This document shows, in pieces, positions 1 to 23,659 of a stretch of DNA of 64,000 nucleotides (positions are counted from its first letter, which is position 1; the number at the start of each line of letters is the position of its first letter). The stretch spans positions 2,541,501-2,605,500 of the forward strand of contig JAFMOC010000006.1 of NCBI GenBank assembly GCA_019802505.1. Reading direction: 5' to 3'. Made by a program: the position numbers and the translations under genes. The stretch comes from Corydoras sp. C115 (taxonomy: Eukaryota > Chordata > Actinopteri > Siluriformes > Callichthyidae). A model generated the notes under the pieces. It saw nothing but the letters and a program-made list of their open reading frames with translations. It was not told the origin of the DNA and made no database searches.

Positions 1-259
1 ACAAAGAGAATTTTAATAGGAACTCCTCACAGCTCTCAGGGTCCCTTGAATATAGTGGCGGTTCAGGGATGGGGATCATCGTGGCAGGTTATGTGGTAAC
101 CGGAGCTGGTGCGGGTGCCGCACTGGCTGTGGCTGTCGGGAAAACCATCACAGCCCCCACCATGAGGTTCTGGTCCTGCTCGGCAAGCGTCTGAATCGCA
201 TGACCCTGAGCGTCGAGCTGTTGTAGAAGCCGCTGGATCAGTTGTTCTGCCGTCTCCAT
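1..259 (-). pseudogene. gag: gag N-terminus of the Gypsy element, interrupted
   Basis: An ATG at 259-257 opens a 56-codon frame rich in Q, E and L (QRLLQQLDAQ, a short coiled-coil-like start), then an Ala/Pro-rich stretch, closed by TAA at 91-89. The same frame stays open after the stop to the window edge. It encodes a proline-led segment with PEPPLYSRDPESCEEFL, which resembles the start of the capsid region of fish Ty3/Gypsy Gag. The TAA therefore looks like an inactivating nonsense codon. Only the first part is in the window. Confidence 0.6.
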
Positions 260-274
260 GGTGGCGAAGTATTC

Positions 275-1139
275 TGTTACGAGTCTGGCTGAGAGAGAAC
301 AGAGGAGACGTAGATGCAAAACAACTGGGTTTATTAAACCAATTAAACAGCGGTGGCCTAGTGGCACGTGACTGAGTAGGTGATCGGCAGCGGGATCACT
401 GGAGCACTCGCTGGATGTCAATGTGTGTGGCTTGAGTACCAGGACTTGCAGTGAACCTGGTAACAAGCAGAAGAGAGAAAAAGAACACAAACCAACACCA
501 AACAAAATATAAACACCGGGGAATAGATTAAACAAAGAGAGTGGAAAAGAGCGTGAAAGGAGGAGCTAAAGAGCAGGAACAGGATAGAGGAGGTGAAGTG
601 CCGGACGAGGCGGTAACCAGGGAGAACCGAGGGTGGATGACGGGGGAGGAAACACACCGACGGGAACCTGGAACCGGGAGACAGAGAAGTGGATAATATT
701 AGTTTGGTGAAATGTGTTATGCACACCGATAGTGGAGAGGTTAGTAAGTGACAGTGAGAAAGTGTTAGGGATTCTAAACATAAAAGACGGACACGGACTT
801 TCCTTCCAAACGCCACTCACACACAGGAACCTAAACTAAGGGAAGGAGGGAAAGGACGGGGACGAGGGAAAAGGAGAGAGGGAGGACGAGAGGTCGGTAG
901 AAGCGGGGAACAGAGAGAGAGGAACGCTACTTCTAAACACACTCGAAATCGCACTCACCCAACGGAGACCAAAACACGGAAGTACACAAAGAATAGACAG
1001 CAGGGAATTACTCGGATAACGCTCAGTAATGACGTGGAACGACCAATACTTCGCGCCCGACCAGCGAAACAGGAAGCCTTATAAAGGAAAGACAGAACCC
1101 GGAAAGGAAAGCGCTGCAGCGCTGCGGTCTCTGACAACA
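275..1139 (-). mobile_element. 5' LTR of a Gypsy-type LTR retrotransposon
   Basis: Read on the minus strand, this block starts TGTTGTCAG near 1139 and ends in AACA at 278-275. A TATA-like TTTATAA lies at about 1085-1079 and an AATAAA signal at 335-330, the order expected for U3-R-U5. A gag-like start codon follows 16 bases after the LTR end. The C/T-rich composition of the sense strand differs from the AT-rich flank. Exact ends are inferred because the second LTR lies outside the window. The open frames inside it are not genes. Confidence 0.7.
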
Positions 1140-1504
1140 TTTTTCTTAATTTGTGTTTATTTTTTTTACATAGAATGTTAAGTGTATGGTAAGACATTTG
1201 GGCTTGAGATTGTCTTTAATTTAAAAAATGTGTTTTTACACGTAAGCAGTTGTTTTCTCTTATTTTTTTCTTCACTATGCTCAGTGTAGTACACAGACAC
1301 ATAAATCGAGTCGTTTCACCATTGAGGTACATGTGATTTCTATCTCAACAGCTCAGAGCAGAGTTACTGTTGGTTTTCAAAAACTTGGATTAGTCTTGTC
1401 CTTCCTTTGCTGAACTCTTTTACAATAGTCTGCTTAACTAATTTTTAGTCTGCTTAACTACTGGATGTCCTTTTTATTGATTTATTATGTTTAAACTCAG
1501 GATG

Positions 1505-1625
1505 CTCTTGTGTATCCTGGAAGGTCTGCTGTTCTGAAGTCACTGTCTGGCACCAACAGCCATACCACAATCTCAATTACTGAAATTACATTTTTTCTTA
1601 TTATAAGATGGTTTGTATGTGTAAA
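1505..1625 (+). repeat. Old interspersed repeat fragment
   Basis: The phrases around 1528-1600 (GGTCTGCTGTTCTGAAG, then CACCAACAGCCATACCAC, then CTCAATTACTGAAATTACA) match the tail of a repeat that I recall as common in fish genomes. Family assignment is from memory and not verified. Confidence 0.35.
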
Positions 1626-2332
1626 TATTATAACAGTCTGATATGCATAATAGTTTATTCGTCATATTAATATTATTATTTTCCCCACCAGGTACTCTTA
1701 CAAGAATGTGGAAAGCCAAAAGAGGTATATAATATTTTATTTAAGGTATAGTGTGATTAAGTTAAAACTGTAGCATGCCTAGAGTAAGTCATTACTAGAC
1801 TTATCATTTATTCAATATTATTAAAAATAAATGTTAATGTATATTATTGTAAGTGACTATAAAGTGCCAAAAATTCACAAGTATTAATAAATTACAAGTA
1901 AACCTAAACATGACAGTCTTTAAAATGTTCTTCATAGCTTATCCTTGACCCTTATTAATTTTTTTTTCAAATACCTCCGAATCTCAAACCTTACATGGGA
2001 CCAGTAAATAGTACTTTAAATAAATACATTTAGAACAGTTTGGTAAATGGTAAAAGTATACAAAATCAGAATCCAGATAGACCCCTTTATTATTACGCCT
2101 TTAAAGAACTTGTGTAGTTTTATGGATTTCAATTTATGCATATTATTATTGCTGACTGTGCTATTTACCATCTAATCTACAACATTTTTAGAACTATTTG
2201 TGACAATTTGTACAAATGCAATAAACCCGGTAATTTGTCAATTTATTTGAGCTTCCTTTTTGCTAAATTATTCATTCATTCATTATCTTTTGCTAAATTA
2301 TTATTTATAAAAATATAAGATTGCCGAACATT

Positions 2333-2661
2333 CATTCATTCATTCATTATCTCTCGCTTTATCCTCTAGTAGGGTCGCGGTGGGGTTCCCCATGCCCATC
2401 CAGAGGAGAACGTTTTGGGTGCTGGGCAGATAGACCCAGCACACACTCACTCACACACACACACACACTCTATATGGGGCAATTTGGAGAATTCAATTGA
2501 CTTAATCCATGTTTTTGGACTGTGGGAGGAAACCGGAGAACCCGGAGGAAACCCACGCAGACATGAGGAGAACATGGAAAGTCCACCCAGATGGGGATTC
2601 GAACCCAGAATCCCTAGTGCTGAGAGGCGAACTTGCTAACCACTAAGCCACCGTGCCGCAC
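2333..2661 (-). mobile_element. Mermaid/DANA-like SINE, full length
   Basis: Minus-strand copy running from the ATTCATT tail at the left to the tRNA-like head (GGCACGGTGGCTTAGTGG) at the right. A 13-bp target duplication, GATTGCCGAACAT, flanks it. Confidence 0.9.
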
Positions 2662-3116
2662 GATTGCCGAACATGATTATATTTATTAAAGGTAAGCTAA
2701 ATTAGGAGTTAATGGCTCCAACAAACTTTAAACAATGCAGGAGGACAGACACGTTTCATGCCTTTATTTAGTTATACTTTTCAGTCATTTGACTTCAGAA
2801 GTTTACACCCTGAATCATAATATTAATGATATTATGAGCTGCAAAAGGTAAAATACTTGAACACTTGCTCTAAAAAAATGTACTTTAAATTGACTGACGA
2901 ATTTTCTTTAATACTTTTAATGCCATTAGTACATTTCTTAATGACCTTACATTTTACCAGTTAAAACCACTAACTGTGGCATTGAAAGCTTTCAGCACAG
3001 TGTTGATATAATACTGTTCTGTCTTCAATTTTGCAGACATTGTTTTTTGAATTTCATCATAATTAACAAATAGAATTAAGTTTATTATGATCATATTATG
3101 CTGTTTAATAGAATTA

Positions 3117-3165
3117 CCCCAGCATTGAGAGGCAAAAGTGCTAACCTCTAAGCCACCGTACCACC
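3117..3165 (-). repeat. SINE head fragment
   Basis: Short diverged piece of the tRNA-like head (AGCACTTTTGCCTCTCAATGC on the minus strand, with the GGTGG start at the right). An old truncated copy. Confidence 0.55.
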
Positions 3166-4539
3166 ATAAAGTAAATTAAACTAATATTTTAAATAACTTA
3201 TTCAAGCTAGAGTTAGAACAGCATCAGTTTATACTACTCTCACAAATAATATTTACATGTAATTATTTAGCATTGTGTTATTTACTATTTTAATTGTTAG
3301 TTTAGTTAATTTATTATTTAAGTATAACATACATAAAATAGGAATAAAACATACTGTTACATACTGTTAAGATTTTAGTGGTGCCAACAACTGTACCAAA
3401 TTGATCCTAAATAAATACTTGTTAATAATTGTTTATTGTCAATGAACTTGTGCATATAGAATTTTGTAAAACAGGATAATGAGGCTGTAAAATTTTTATG
3501 GGCGAGGGATTATTTGAGTTAAAAAAAATTTAACGTGATCTGATCCTACTGTTAAACGCTGTCTCTTTAATGTCTTAGGACTTCATCAATGGGTTACTTT
3601 ATCGAATGAAGGGACTTCGCAAGATGTCAGGACCATTAAAGAAATAAAAGTTGTAGGTCAAAGGTACTAACAAGATAATGTGAATAACAGCATTGCCGAA
3701 ACTTTACCTTTGTATACAATTAAATGTCTTACAAATTATGTAGACACTGCACAAATGGGTCAATAGGAAAACTGTTTATTAATGAAGTTTTTTTATTTAA
3801 TTGTATTTGTTCTATATATAATTCTGGCCCATCTTAAGACTATATTGTCTTGTTCTTGTGACTTGCACATTTTTGTTCTGTATTTATATGTTTTGCTCAA
3901 GAAAAAATTGTATGTGATCATAAAGAACTTTTCAACCAAAATCTGTTGGTTAATATTTAACTTTGATGTGTAATTATTCTTCATCCTTTAGTTAACATCT
4001 GGGTAATGACAGTTCTGGGTATCAAATTAAGTGGCACCTATATAATAAGCATTTGAAGACATAGGACTTGTATGGACAAATTTACAGAAAAGAGGAAATG
4101 AATCGGACTACTTCTTCGAAATTCTCCTCCAGCTCTAAATGTGAAAATATACATTTACTGTTAAAAATATATTATTTATTTTGTTGCTTTAATGCCAGTG
4201 CGTTATAAAAACACCTATGCCTTTTTTCATATGACAGGACCAGACAAAAGCTGCTGTATTTTCATACATAATAGTGCAATGACACACTAGAACATTGTAA
4301 GCGTACAGATAGGTAGTTGTGTTAAACACGCAACACATTGACCACAAATCAGACAGTTCATACAATTCAGCTTGTGGTTGTCTCACAATGACAAAGCCTT
4401 TGTGTACTCACATAAGACAGGTGGTAATAGGTATTTCATTTCTTTTATACTCAACAAGGTTTTTATCAGGTTGATCCACACAGCCCACAAAGCCTCTTTA
4501 AAACATGATCCTATCACTCAGATTGTGATTTGAAACTGG

Positions 4540-4586
4540 ATCCCCAGCACTGAGAGGCGAATGTGATAACTGTCATTGTGCTGCCC
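4540..4586 (-). repeat. SINE head fragment
   Basis: About 45 bases matching the A-box half of the SINE head (minus strand), diverged and without a tail. Confidence 0.5.
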
Positions 4587-5803
4587 ATTTCTGGAATAAG
4601 CTTTTGGATAATTCAAGTTAAACTCCATGCGGAGTACAAAATAGGTCACTTTTGCATTTTAAGCCGCAAGAGTCTGTATTTTAGAAAAAATGTACAAAAC
4701 AAGTCATTTACAAATTGTTGCGTTTGCAAAGTTTTTTTTTTACATTTGTTAAACAGCAAATTTCCACATTCCATTGTGACATTGAAGTTTGTATTTTTGA
4801 TTGATTACATGCAAAAAAATATATAAGCCGTGGCATCAGCAAGTAGAACATGCCATCTAATATATTTACTCCCTGTGAATATATGCTTCCATCAATGTAG
4901 ACTAAATACAAATGTGCTCAAATCATGGGAGTAGATTATTCTTTTAATGGATCACTTACCACAACTGAGCACTAAAATGCTAAAGCTTTTGCTAATGCTG
5001 AAACACTTCTGCTCCACTTATCAATTTTTCTGCAGGTTTATTATGGGCGTTAATGTGACCATTTGTCCCAAGAGTCAGTCAGTAATGGTTGTTAATGCAC
5101 CCATATTTTTTCTTATATTCATTTATCCTTTTTATAATGGACAATATCAGTGATGGCTGATCACTTTCGAATCCTTTTGCTTCCATTTGAGCAATTATAC
5201 CAGACTAGTCATCAGAATGTACAGACACATCAGTACAAATCAGGACAATATGTAATTTAACATCCAAAACAAATTGTGTCTACAATATAGCATATTCATT
5301 TAGCAAAACACATGAAAACACAAAACACATTAGGACTTGTCCTAATGTCCTATGAATGTATGACTGTCTCTGTTAACTGAAACGGCAAAAGAAACCAGAT
5401 AAACATGTTAGCAGTACTGCATAATCTGTCATCTGAAATGCACTAACCCTTTTATGTCAGCAGTAATGTGCAAGAGTGGGAATTGTAATGCCTTTAGTAT
5501 ACAAAGACCTCATACATGTCAGCTAATGATTCATTCACTAAAGGTCTTATAACAGACATGCTGTCTATAATCAAGAATGTCATTAATGATATTAAATCAG
5601 TGGGCTAAAATTAAAAAATGCATTGTGTACAGAGAAAAAAAAAAAACATTTTATTGCATAAAAATTCTAATATTGACAAAATGATTCTATATGTAAGCAA
5701 AAGTAAACTACAAATAACTTTATCTCTAGACTTTATTTCAAACTAAACTATTTTTTATAGTATACTATCAAATTATTGTAATTATCAATAATCATATACT
5801 ACA

Positions 5804-6040
5804 TAAGGCTTAGTGGTTAGCACGTTCGCCTCTCAAGACTAGGGATTCCCGGTTCGAATCTCCATCTGGGTGGAGTTTCCATGTTCTCCCTGCGTCCTTG
5901 TGGGTTTCCTCCGAGTTCTCCAGTTTGCTCCACCAGTCCAAAAACATGGATCAAGTCAATTGAGTTCTCCAAATTGCCCCATGTAGAGTGTGTTTGTGTG
6001 CGTGTCTAATATAGGATAAAGTGGATAATGAATGAATGAA
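5804..6040 (+). mobile_element. SINE with internal deletion
   Basis: Head, A and B boxes and middle are present. The sequence then jumps from GTGCGTGTC at about 6007 to AATATAGGATAAAG, losing about 100 bp that full copies have. Target duplication ATATACTAC on both sides. Confidence 0.8.
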
Positions 6041-6086
6041 TATACTACAGTTTTACTATGACACAATATAATTACTAATTATATAA

Positions 6087-6325
6087 CAATATAATTCGAA
6101 TTCCTCATGCCCATTCAGGGGAGAACATTTTGTGCAGTGGGCACACCCAGGACACCCAATTTATTGCTGGGCACACACTCACATACTCACACAAACACGC
6201 AATATATAGGGAAATATACTGCGGAAGGAAACAGGAGAACCTGAAGGAAACCCATGCAGACATGGGGAGAGCATGGAGACTCCACCCAGATTGGGATTTG
6301 AACCTGGAATCCACAATTATGTTTC
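6087..6325 (-). mobile_element. Diverged SINE copy
   Basis: Minus-strand copy with the CCCATTCAGGGGAGAACATTT region and GGAGAGCATGGAGACTCCAC still recognisable. The head is lost near 6320. Confidence 0.7.
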
Positions 6326-6604
6326 AAGTAAATTAATGAATTACATTTTTATTTTATTTATAGACAGTGTCCACACATTTGTGCAAAGGGGTTTATACAA
6401 CATGTAAACTTATGAGTTCAAGAGCATTTTATTCCAATGCAAAACATAGTACCGGGAGGCAATCTGGGAGGAAGGCAATGTGTTCTGGACAATGTTCTAC
6501 TAATCGCACTGACGAGAAAGAAATGATGTTCAGAAATTATTTGAGAAACATGACAGGTGTTCAGTATTTTAATAGTGCCTCCAAATTTCCCAGAGCTCAG
6601 TTTT

Positions 6605-6730
6605 AGTTATGTAATGTAATGGTATAATAAGTGCGCTATTTAAGAACAGGCTCATAACACTGTATAGCTGCCTTGTAACATACTGTTGTAAAAATTGCTA
6701 TATAAATTAATTTAAAAAAACTTGAACTTG
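6605..6730 (+). repeat. 3' tail of a fish interspersed repeat
   Basis: Contains the tail TGTAAAAATTGCTATATAAA followed by CTTGAACTTGAA. The same tail ends the copies at 28860-29145, 19460-19820 and, in reverse, 60900-61345. Confidence 0.5.
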
Positions 6731-6923
6731 AAATTACTTGATTTTCAGAGTCCATGCTATGACGAGTCAGAGTTGCTTCAGAGTAATACAATACACTACT
6801 AAAAAAGGAACCACTTAAAGAACACAATGTACCTCCAAGTCAATCACATTTTTGTGAAGTCTACCTGTCCAGTGAGGAAGCAGCACTGATTGAAAATTAA
6901 TTTCACCTGCTGTTGTGCAAATG

Positions 6924-7276
6924 GGGCGGCACGGTGGCTTAGTGGTTAGCACGTTCGCCTCTCAGCACTAGGGATTCCCGGTTCGAATCCCCATCTGGGT
7001 GGAGTTTCCATGTTCTCCCCGTGTCTGCGTGGGTTTCCTCCGGGTTCTCCGGTTTCCTCCCACAGTCCAAAAACATGGATCAAGTCAATTGAGTTCTCCA
7101 AATTGCCCCATGTAGAGTGTGTTTGTGTGCGTGTCTGTGTTTGTGCCCAGCGATAGATTGGCGTCCTGTCCTGGGTGTATCTGCCCAGCGCCCGAAATGT
7201 TCTCCCCTGGATGGGCATGGGGAACCCCCCCGCGACCCTAATATAGGATAAAGAGGAAGATAATGAATGAATGAAT
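6924..7276 (+). mobile_element. Mermaid/DANA-like SINE, full length
   Basis: Complete plus-strand copy: GGCGGCACGG head, A box TGGCTTAGTGG, B box GGTTCGAATCC, and an ATGA tail. Target duplication TGTTGTGCAAATG on both sides. This is one of the best reference copies in the window. Confidence 0.92.
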
Positions 7277-7737
7277 GTTGTGCAAATGAAACAGACACCT
7301 AGAAATGAGAGGCAAAAATCAAGACAACCCTTAACAAAATAAGTGGTTCTACAGGTGGTGACCATGGACCTTTTCTTTATTCTCATTCCTTCTGAATGAT
7401 GTTTGCTGCAAATAATTTGAACTTATTATCAGTTATATTTCACCTGTACAGTGACAAACTATTATCTTACTTAAATGGAGGGGGAAAACAAAGAACCAAA
7501 AAAAAGCATTTCCATTAATGAGGTTTTTTATTTATAGCCTTACTTTTTGGTGTTCAGAAAAGGTAATTTAAGATTAAAACAGTATTATGACCTTTTACCA
7601 AACATAACCATCTGACATTAAAAAAAAACATTTCAGCTTAGCAAACAATAAGGACCATAATTTGTAGATGCATCCCAAAGTCTAAGCTACAGTATAGGTA
7701 AGACACATGTACATTAGAATTCTTGAAGGTAAAAACT

Positions 7738-7978
7738 ATTCATCCATTAATCCATCCATCATCTACAGCTTATCCAGATCAGTGTCCGGCAGCAACATAA
7801 GCAAGGAAGCCCAAACGTCCCTGCCAGCTCCTCAGGAGGCAATACGAGGCGCTCCCAGGTCAATCAAAAGACACAATATCTCCATCTTGTCCTGGGTCTT
7901 GTTCCGGTTAGACATGCCCGGAACACCCCACCAGGGAGGACCCCAGGAAGTATCCATACCAGATTCCCGAACCAGATA
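7738..7978 (-). mobile_element. LINE 3' end remnant, RTE/Rex-like
   Basis: The block runs from an ATCCATCC tail through CATCTACAGCTTATCC, GGCGCTCCCAGG and GACATGCCCGGAACACC. I recognise this wording from a widespread fish LINE 3' region of the RTE/Rex type. The clade name is from memory; the sequence itself shows only the tail and a non-coding block. Confidence 0.5.
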
Positions 7979-8384
7979 AAAACGAATGTGATACATTTTT
8001 ATTTTAATAATCAATAATTACTTTTTGAAAACTGACATTTTTTACTTGCCCTGTTTACAATCTCAATTATTATTAATCTTGTACAGTCTTCTCACACAAA
8101 TTGTTTTTACAATATTTGTCAAATATTTTATTTGTACACTATTTCCTATATTTTTAAACTTGTTGACAAACATGAAGAGAGTAAATACTCAAGGTGTACA
8201 GTGTTGAAACTTTTTTTAAGCCTGATCAACCCATCATCACTTTATCAGTGCTTGGAGGTCACTTGCCTTTTGAAGGCTTGACTACAGGTTCAATGGAATT
8301 GCAATCTGGACATTTCCCAGCCATGGAAATTGTGCCTTGTAACATTGTACTTCATTATGCTGGACAAATGAATAAAAATCTTGT

Positions 8385-8600
8385 TCCTCCAAAAGCCTTT
8401 ACCTTAATGTGCATTCCAACATGCAATTTCTGAGCAAGCTCAGCAATGGTGGGGACCTGCACCCAAAGCTGAACACTCTTTAGGACATGGTCCTGGCACT
8501 TGTTGGACATTCGTGGGCACCATGACGTTTTCTTTACTGTAACTGAACTCATCTCCTTCATGATCTTGATGGTTCAATAAATGCAATAGAATTTTTTTTT
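8385..8600 (-). pseudogene. Tc1 transposase N-terminal fragment
   Basis: The stretch TGAGCAAGCTCAGCAATGGT through GGACATGGTCCTGGCACTTG to CTCATCTCCTTCATGATCTTGATG corresponds to the helix-turn-helix part of a Tc1-family transposase read on the minus strand. Truncated at both ends and diverged. Confidence 0.6.
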
Positions 8601-8601
8601 T

Positions 8602-8910
8602 GGACAGCACTGTGGCTTAGTGGCACATTCAATACTCAGCACTGTGGATCCAGGTCCGACTCTGTGTTAAGTTTCTCTCCATGTCCGGGTTCTCCGGTTA
8701 CCTCCCACAGTCAAAAAACTTGGATTCAAGTTGAATTGGTTGCTTTAAAACACACCTTTATAGTCTGTGTGTGTGAGTGAGTATGCCCAGCGATAAAAGC
8801 ACCCTGTCCTGGGTGTATCTGCCTAGCGCCTGAGACATTCTCCCTTTGAGCATGGCGAACTCCCCCGCGAACTCAACCCCAGTATTAAGCGGAAGAAAAT
8901 GAATTAATGA
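8602..8910 (+). mobile_element. Diverged SINE copy
   Basis: Head ACTGTGGCTTAGTGG and the later TATGCCCAGCGATAAAAG and CTGTCCTGGGTGTATCTGCC remain. Many substitutions and small deletions. The tail ends near GAATTAATGAA. Confidence 0.75.
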
Positions 8911-9489
8911 AAAATTAAAAGTTATTGCATAGTGCCACAATAAATAAGACAAAGAAAACAGTTTTAAAAAACTTTACCCATGACTTTGTGTAAATGTGTA
9001 AAGAACTGTGGGAAACCAAATATTATAAAGGACAGATCTGCACAAGTTGCATTTCTGGGCTGTAAACAAAAGCTTCTTCGCTTCTTTCATGCAGAAGACG
9101 TGAAATGCAGCCAACAACGACTGTAGCCTAGGCTCTGAAATCCAGTACATAAATGTCTAAACACTCATGTGGCACTTTATCAAGAACAGTTTTACAACCA
9201 TTCATCATATTATCCATCAAAATAGAAAAAAATCTGATCGATGGTGCCAGATGAGCTCAGAATAGTGTATTTTAAATAAACTGATAACATTTTGAGGCAA
9301 GTGCTTAACTTAAAATGCACAAACCTTCAAGCTGTTCTGGGAACAAAGTAATTACTTAGAAAACTACTTAGAGAACTTAACCTGCTATGGTACTAGCCAA
9401 GTAACATTTTTTTTTAACTAACAGTCAGTGTAAAGTTTCCACAAGAGAAGTGATGTTGCTTGTGACTTTTTTGCATAAATTTTAAAGGG

Positions 9490-22095
<12,606 letters not shown>

Positions 22096-22251
22096 ATTGG
22101 CCTTCCAAACCAGAAACGTAATCCTGCACGTATTTCGCACTTTATAAATACTGTATTTTGTTGGTATTACAGTCGCTAAATTCTGTTTTGATATCAAAAC
22201 ACTGCGCCAAAGCAAACCGCCCTCCAGAAAACCGTCAAACCAGCCGCCGAG
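22096..22251. promoter_or_regulatory. zfyve19 promoter, possibly bidirectional
   Basis: 156 bases separate the zfyve19 start codon from a plus-strand ATG at 22252. The segment has fewer repeats and more CG dinucleotides than its flanks, and no TATA box at a useful distance. It must hold the zfyve19 5' UTR and promoter. Whether it also drives the plus strand depends on the exon below. Confidence 0.45.
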
Positions 22252-22285
22252 ATGTTAGGTAGTACATTCTATAACAGATATTACG
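22252..22285 (+). other. Candidate first coding exon of a divergent gene
   Basis: GCCGCCGAGATG is a good start context. The frame reads MLGSTFYNRYY and meets a strong donor, G|GTAAGC, at 22286. I do not recognise the peptide and found no matching second exon before bub1b, so it could be a chance match. In human, ZFYVE19 is head-to-head with DNAJC17 as I recall, but this peptide is not a DNAJC17 start. Confidence 0.3.
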
Positions 22286-22336
22286 GTAAGCGCGAGAGAA
22301 AACTAATTTCAAAATAAAAGCCTTATTATTTTACAA

Positions 22337-22356
22337 TAATAATAATAATAATGATG

Positions 22357-22443
<87 letters not shown>
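22337..22443. repeat. (AAT)n-(ATT)n palindromic microsatellite
   Basis: AAT/ATA repeats on the left switch at about 22405 to ATT repeats on the right, giving an inverted repeat of about 35-50 bp per arm that can fold into a hairpin. Confidence 0.9.
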
Positions 22444-22559
22444 TGTCATTGGCCATGCATATTAATCAACATTTCAATTTGCATTTTTTTTATGTAAATT
22501 AGAATTATTCGCGCTATTAACACCTATAGCTGACAACACTGAAAAATAAGCCTGTTGTG

Positions 22560-22832
22560 TTATGATAAGATGAGATTTCTCTCAACTGTATAGTGTTGCA
22601 AGTATTTTGTATTATATTGTACATGTATTGTGTGTATTTCCTTCTCTCTCTAAATATATATTTCTTTTTTCCATTCTTTTCCGTTCTGTCTTTTTCACAT
22701 CATGGCCAGGGAACTACAGATAAAAACCATGTTTATATGGTTTTAACCATGTATAATCTTGTATTTTATGGAAGTGCACTGTCCCCTTTTAAATAAACTA
22801 CTACTACTACTACTAGTAATAATAATTAATTA
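22560..22832 (+). repeat. Possible LINE 3' tail and ACT microsatellite
   Basis: TGTATTTCCTTCTCTCTC, GCCAGGGAACTACAGAT, GTGCACTGTCCCC and AATAAAC resemble a LINE 3' UTR ending in a simple (ACT)n tail. No coding part is present. Confidence 0.35.
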
Positions 22833-23180
22833 ATTCATTCATTCATTATCTTCCGCTTTATCCTCTATTAGGGTCGCGGGGGGGTTCCCCTTGCCCATCC
22901 AGGGGGGAACGTCTCGGGCGCTGGGCAGATACACCCAGGACAGGGCGCCAATCCATCGCTAGGCACACACTCACTCACACAAACACACTCTATATGGGGC
23001 AATTTTGAGAATTCAATTGACTTGATCCATGTTTTTGGACTGTGGGAGGAAACCGGAGAACCCGGAGGAAACCCACGCAGACACGGGGAGAACATGGAAA
23101 CTCCACCCAGATGGGGATTCGAACCGGGAATCCCTAGCGCTGAGAGGCGAACGTGCTAACCACTAAGCCACCGTGCCGCA
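22833..23180 (-). mobile_element. SINE between two trinucleotide arrays
   Basis: Full minus-strand copy. AGTAATAATAAT stands on both sides, consistent with insertion into a (TAA)n tract. Confidence 0.88.
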
Positions 23181-23305
<125 letters not shown>

Positions 23306-23604
23306 GCCACAGTTAACTAAATATCTAATTTCCGTTTCCTGTCGGCAGGTTATGACACACCAAATACACCAACCATAAACATAACCTATATAACATAACA
23401 CATAATAAGAGCATGAAAAAAAGGGAGGGAGGGTTGTTCATATATTTGACAAATTGCGTTCTGTAATTTGGCCGCTGGATGGCGGTATTTGATTGTTAGG
23501 GAAACCGGAAACATGATTAGTGTTTATTTAAATAAACAGACTAGATTACGACGCAAAAGTGCAGTTTATTATCGTTTTATTTACTTTGTTTTTTACTACA
23601 GTGT

Positions 23605-23658
23605 GTTTGTAACCGTTTTATAAAAGCAATAAGGCACTCGAGGTTGTGTATTCATTCA
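23605..23658 (-). repeat. Repeat R fragment (CACAACCTCGAGTGCC family)
   Basis: The minus strand reads ACACAACCTCGAGTGCC, TTATTGCTTTTATAAAACGG, TTACAAACAC. The same order is found at 34640-34960 and 36225-36425. Confidence 0.55.
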
Positions 23659-23659
23659 T

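Larger units (their letters stand above)
1140..9489. other. Intergenic region downstream of zfyve19
   Basis: AT-rich sequence with no coding exon that I can support. It holds several SINE copies, a LINE 3' fragment, a Tc1 fragment and older repeat debris. Short open frames here have no recognisable product. The stretches 2670-5800 and 7290-7700 show nothing beyond small SINE fragments. Confidence 0.6.

Noticed and set aside
418..820. Open frames of 84-132 codons on the minus strand
   Set aside because: They lie within the LTR, are low in complexity and have no recognisable domain.
6924..7010. tRNA gene (A and B boxes present)
   Set aside because: The boxes belong to the tRNA-derived head of the SINE. 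No cloverleaf or anticodon arm is preserved, and the same sequence recurs many times.
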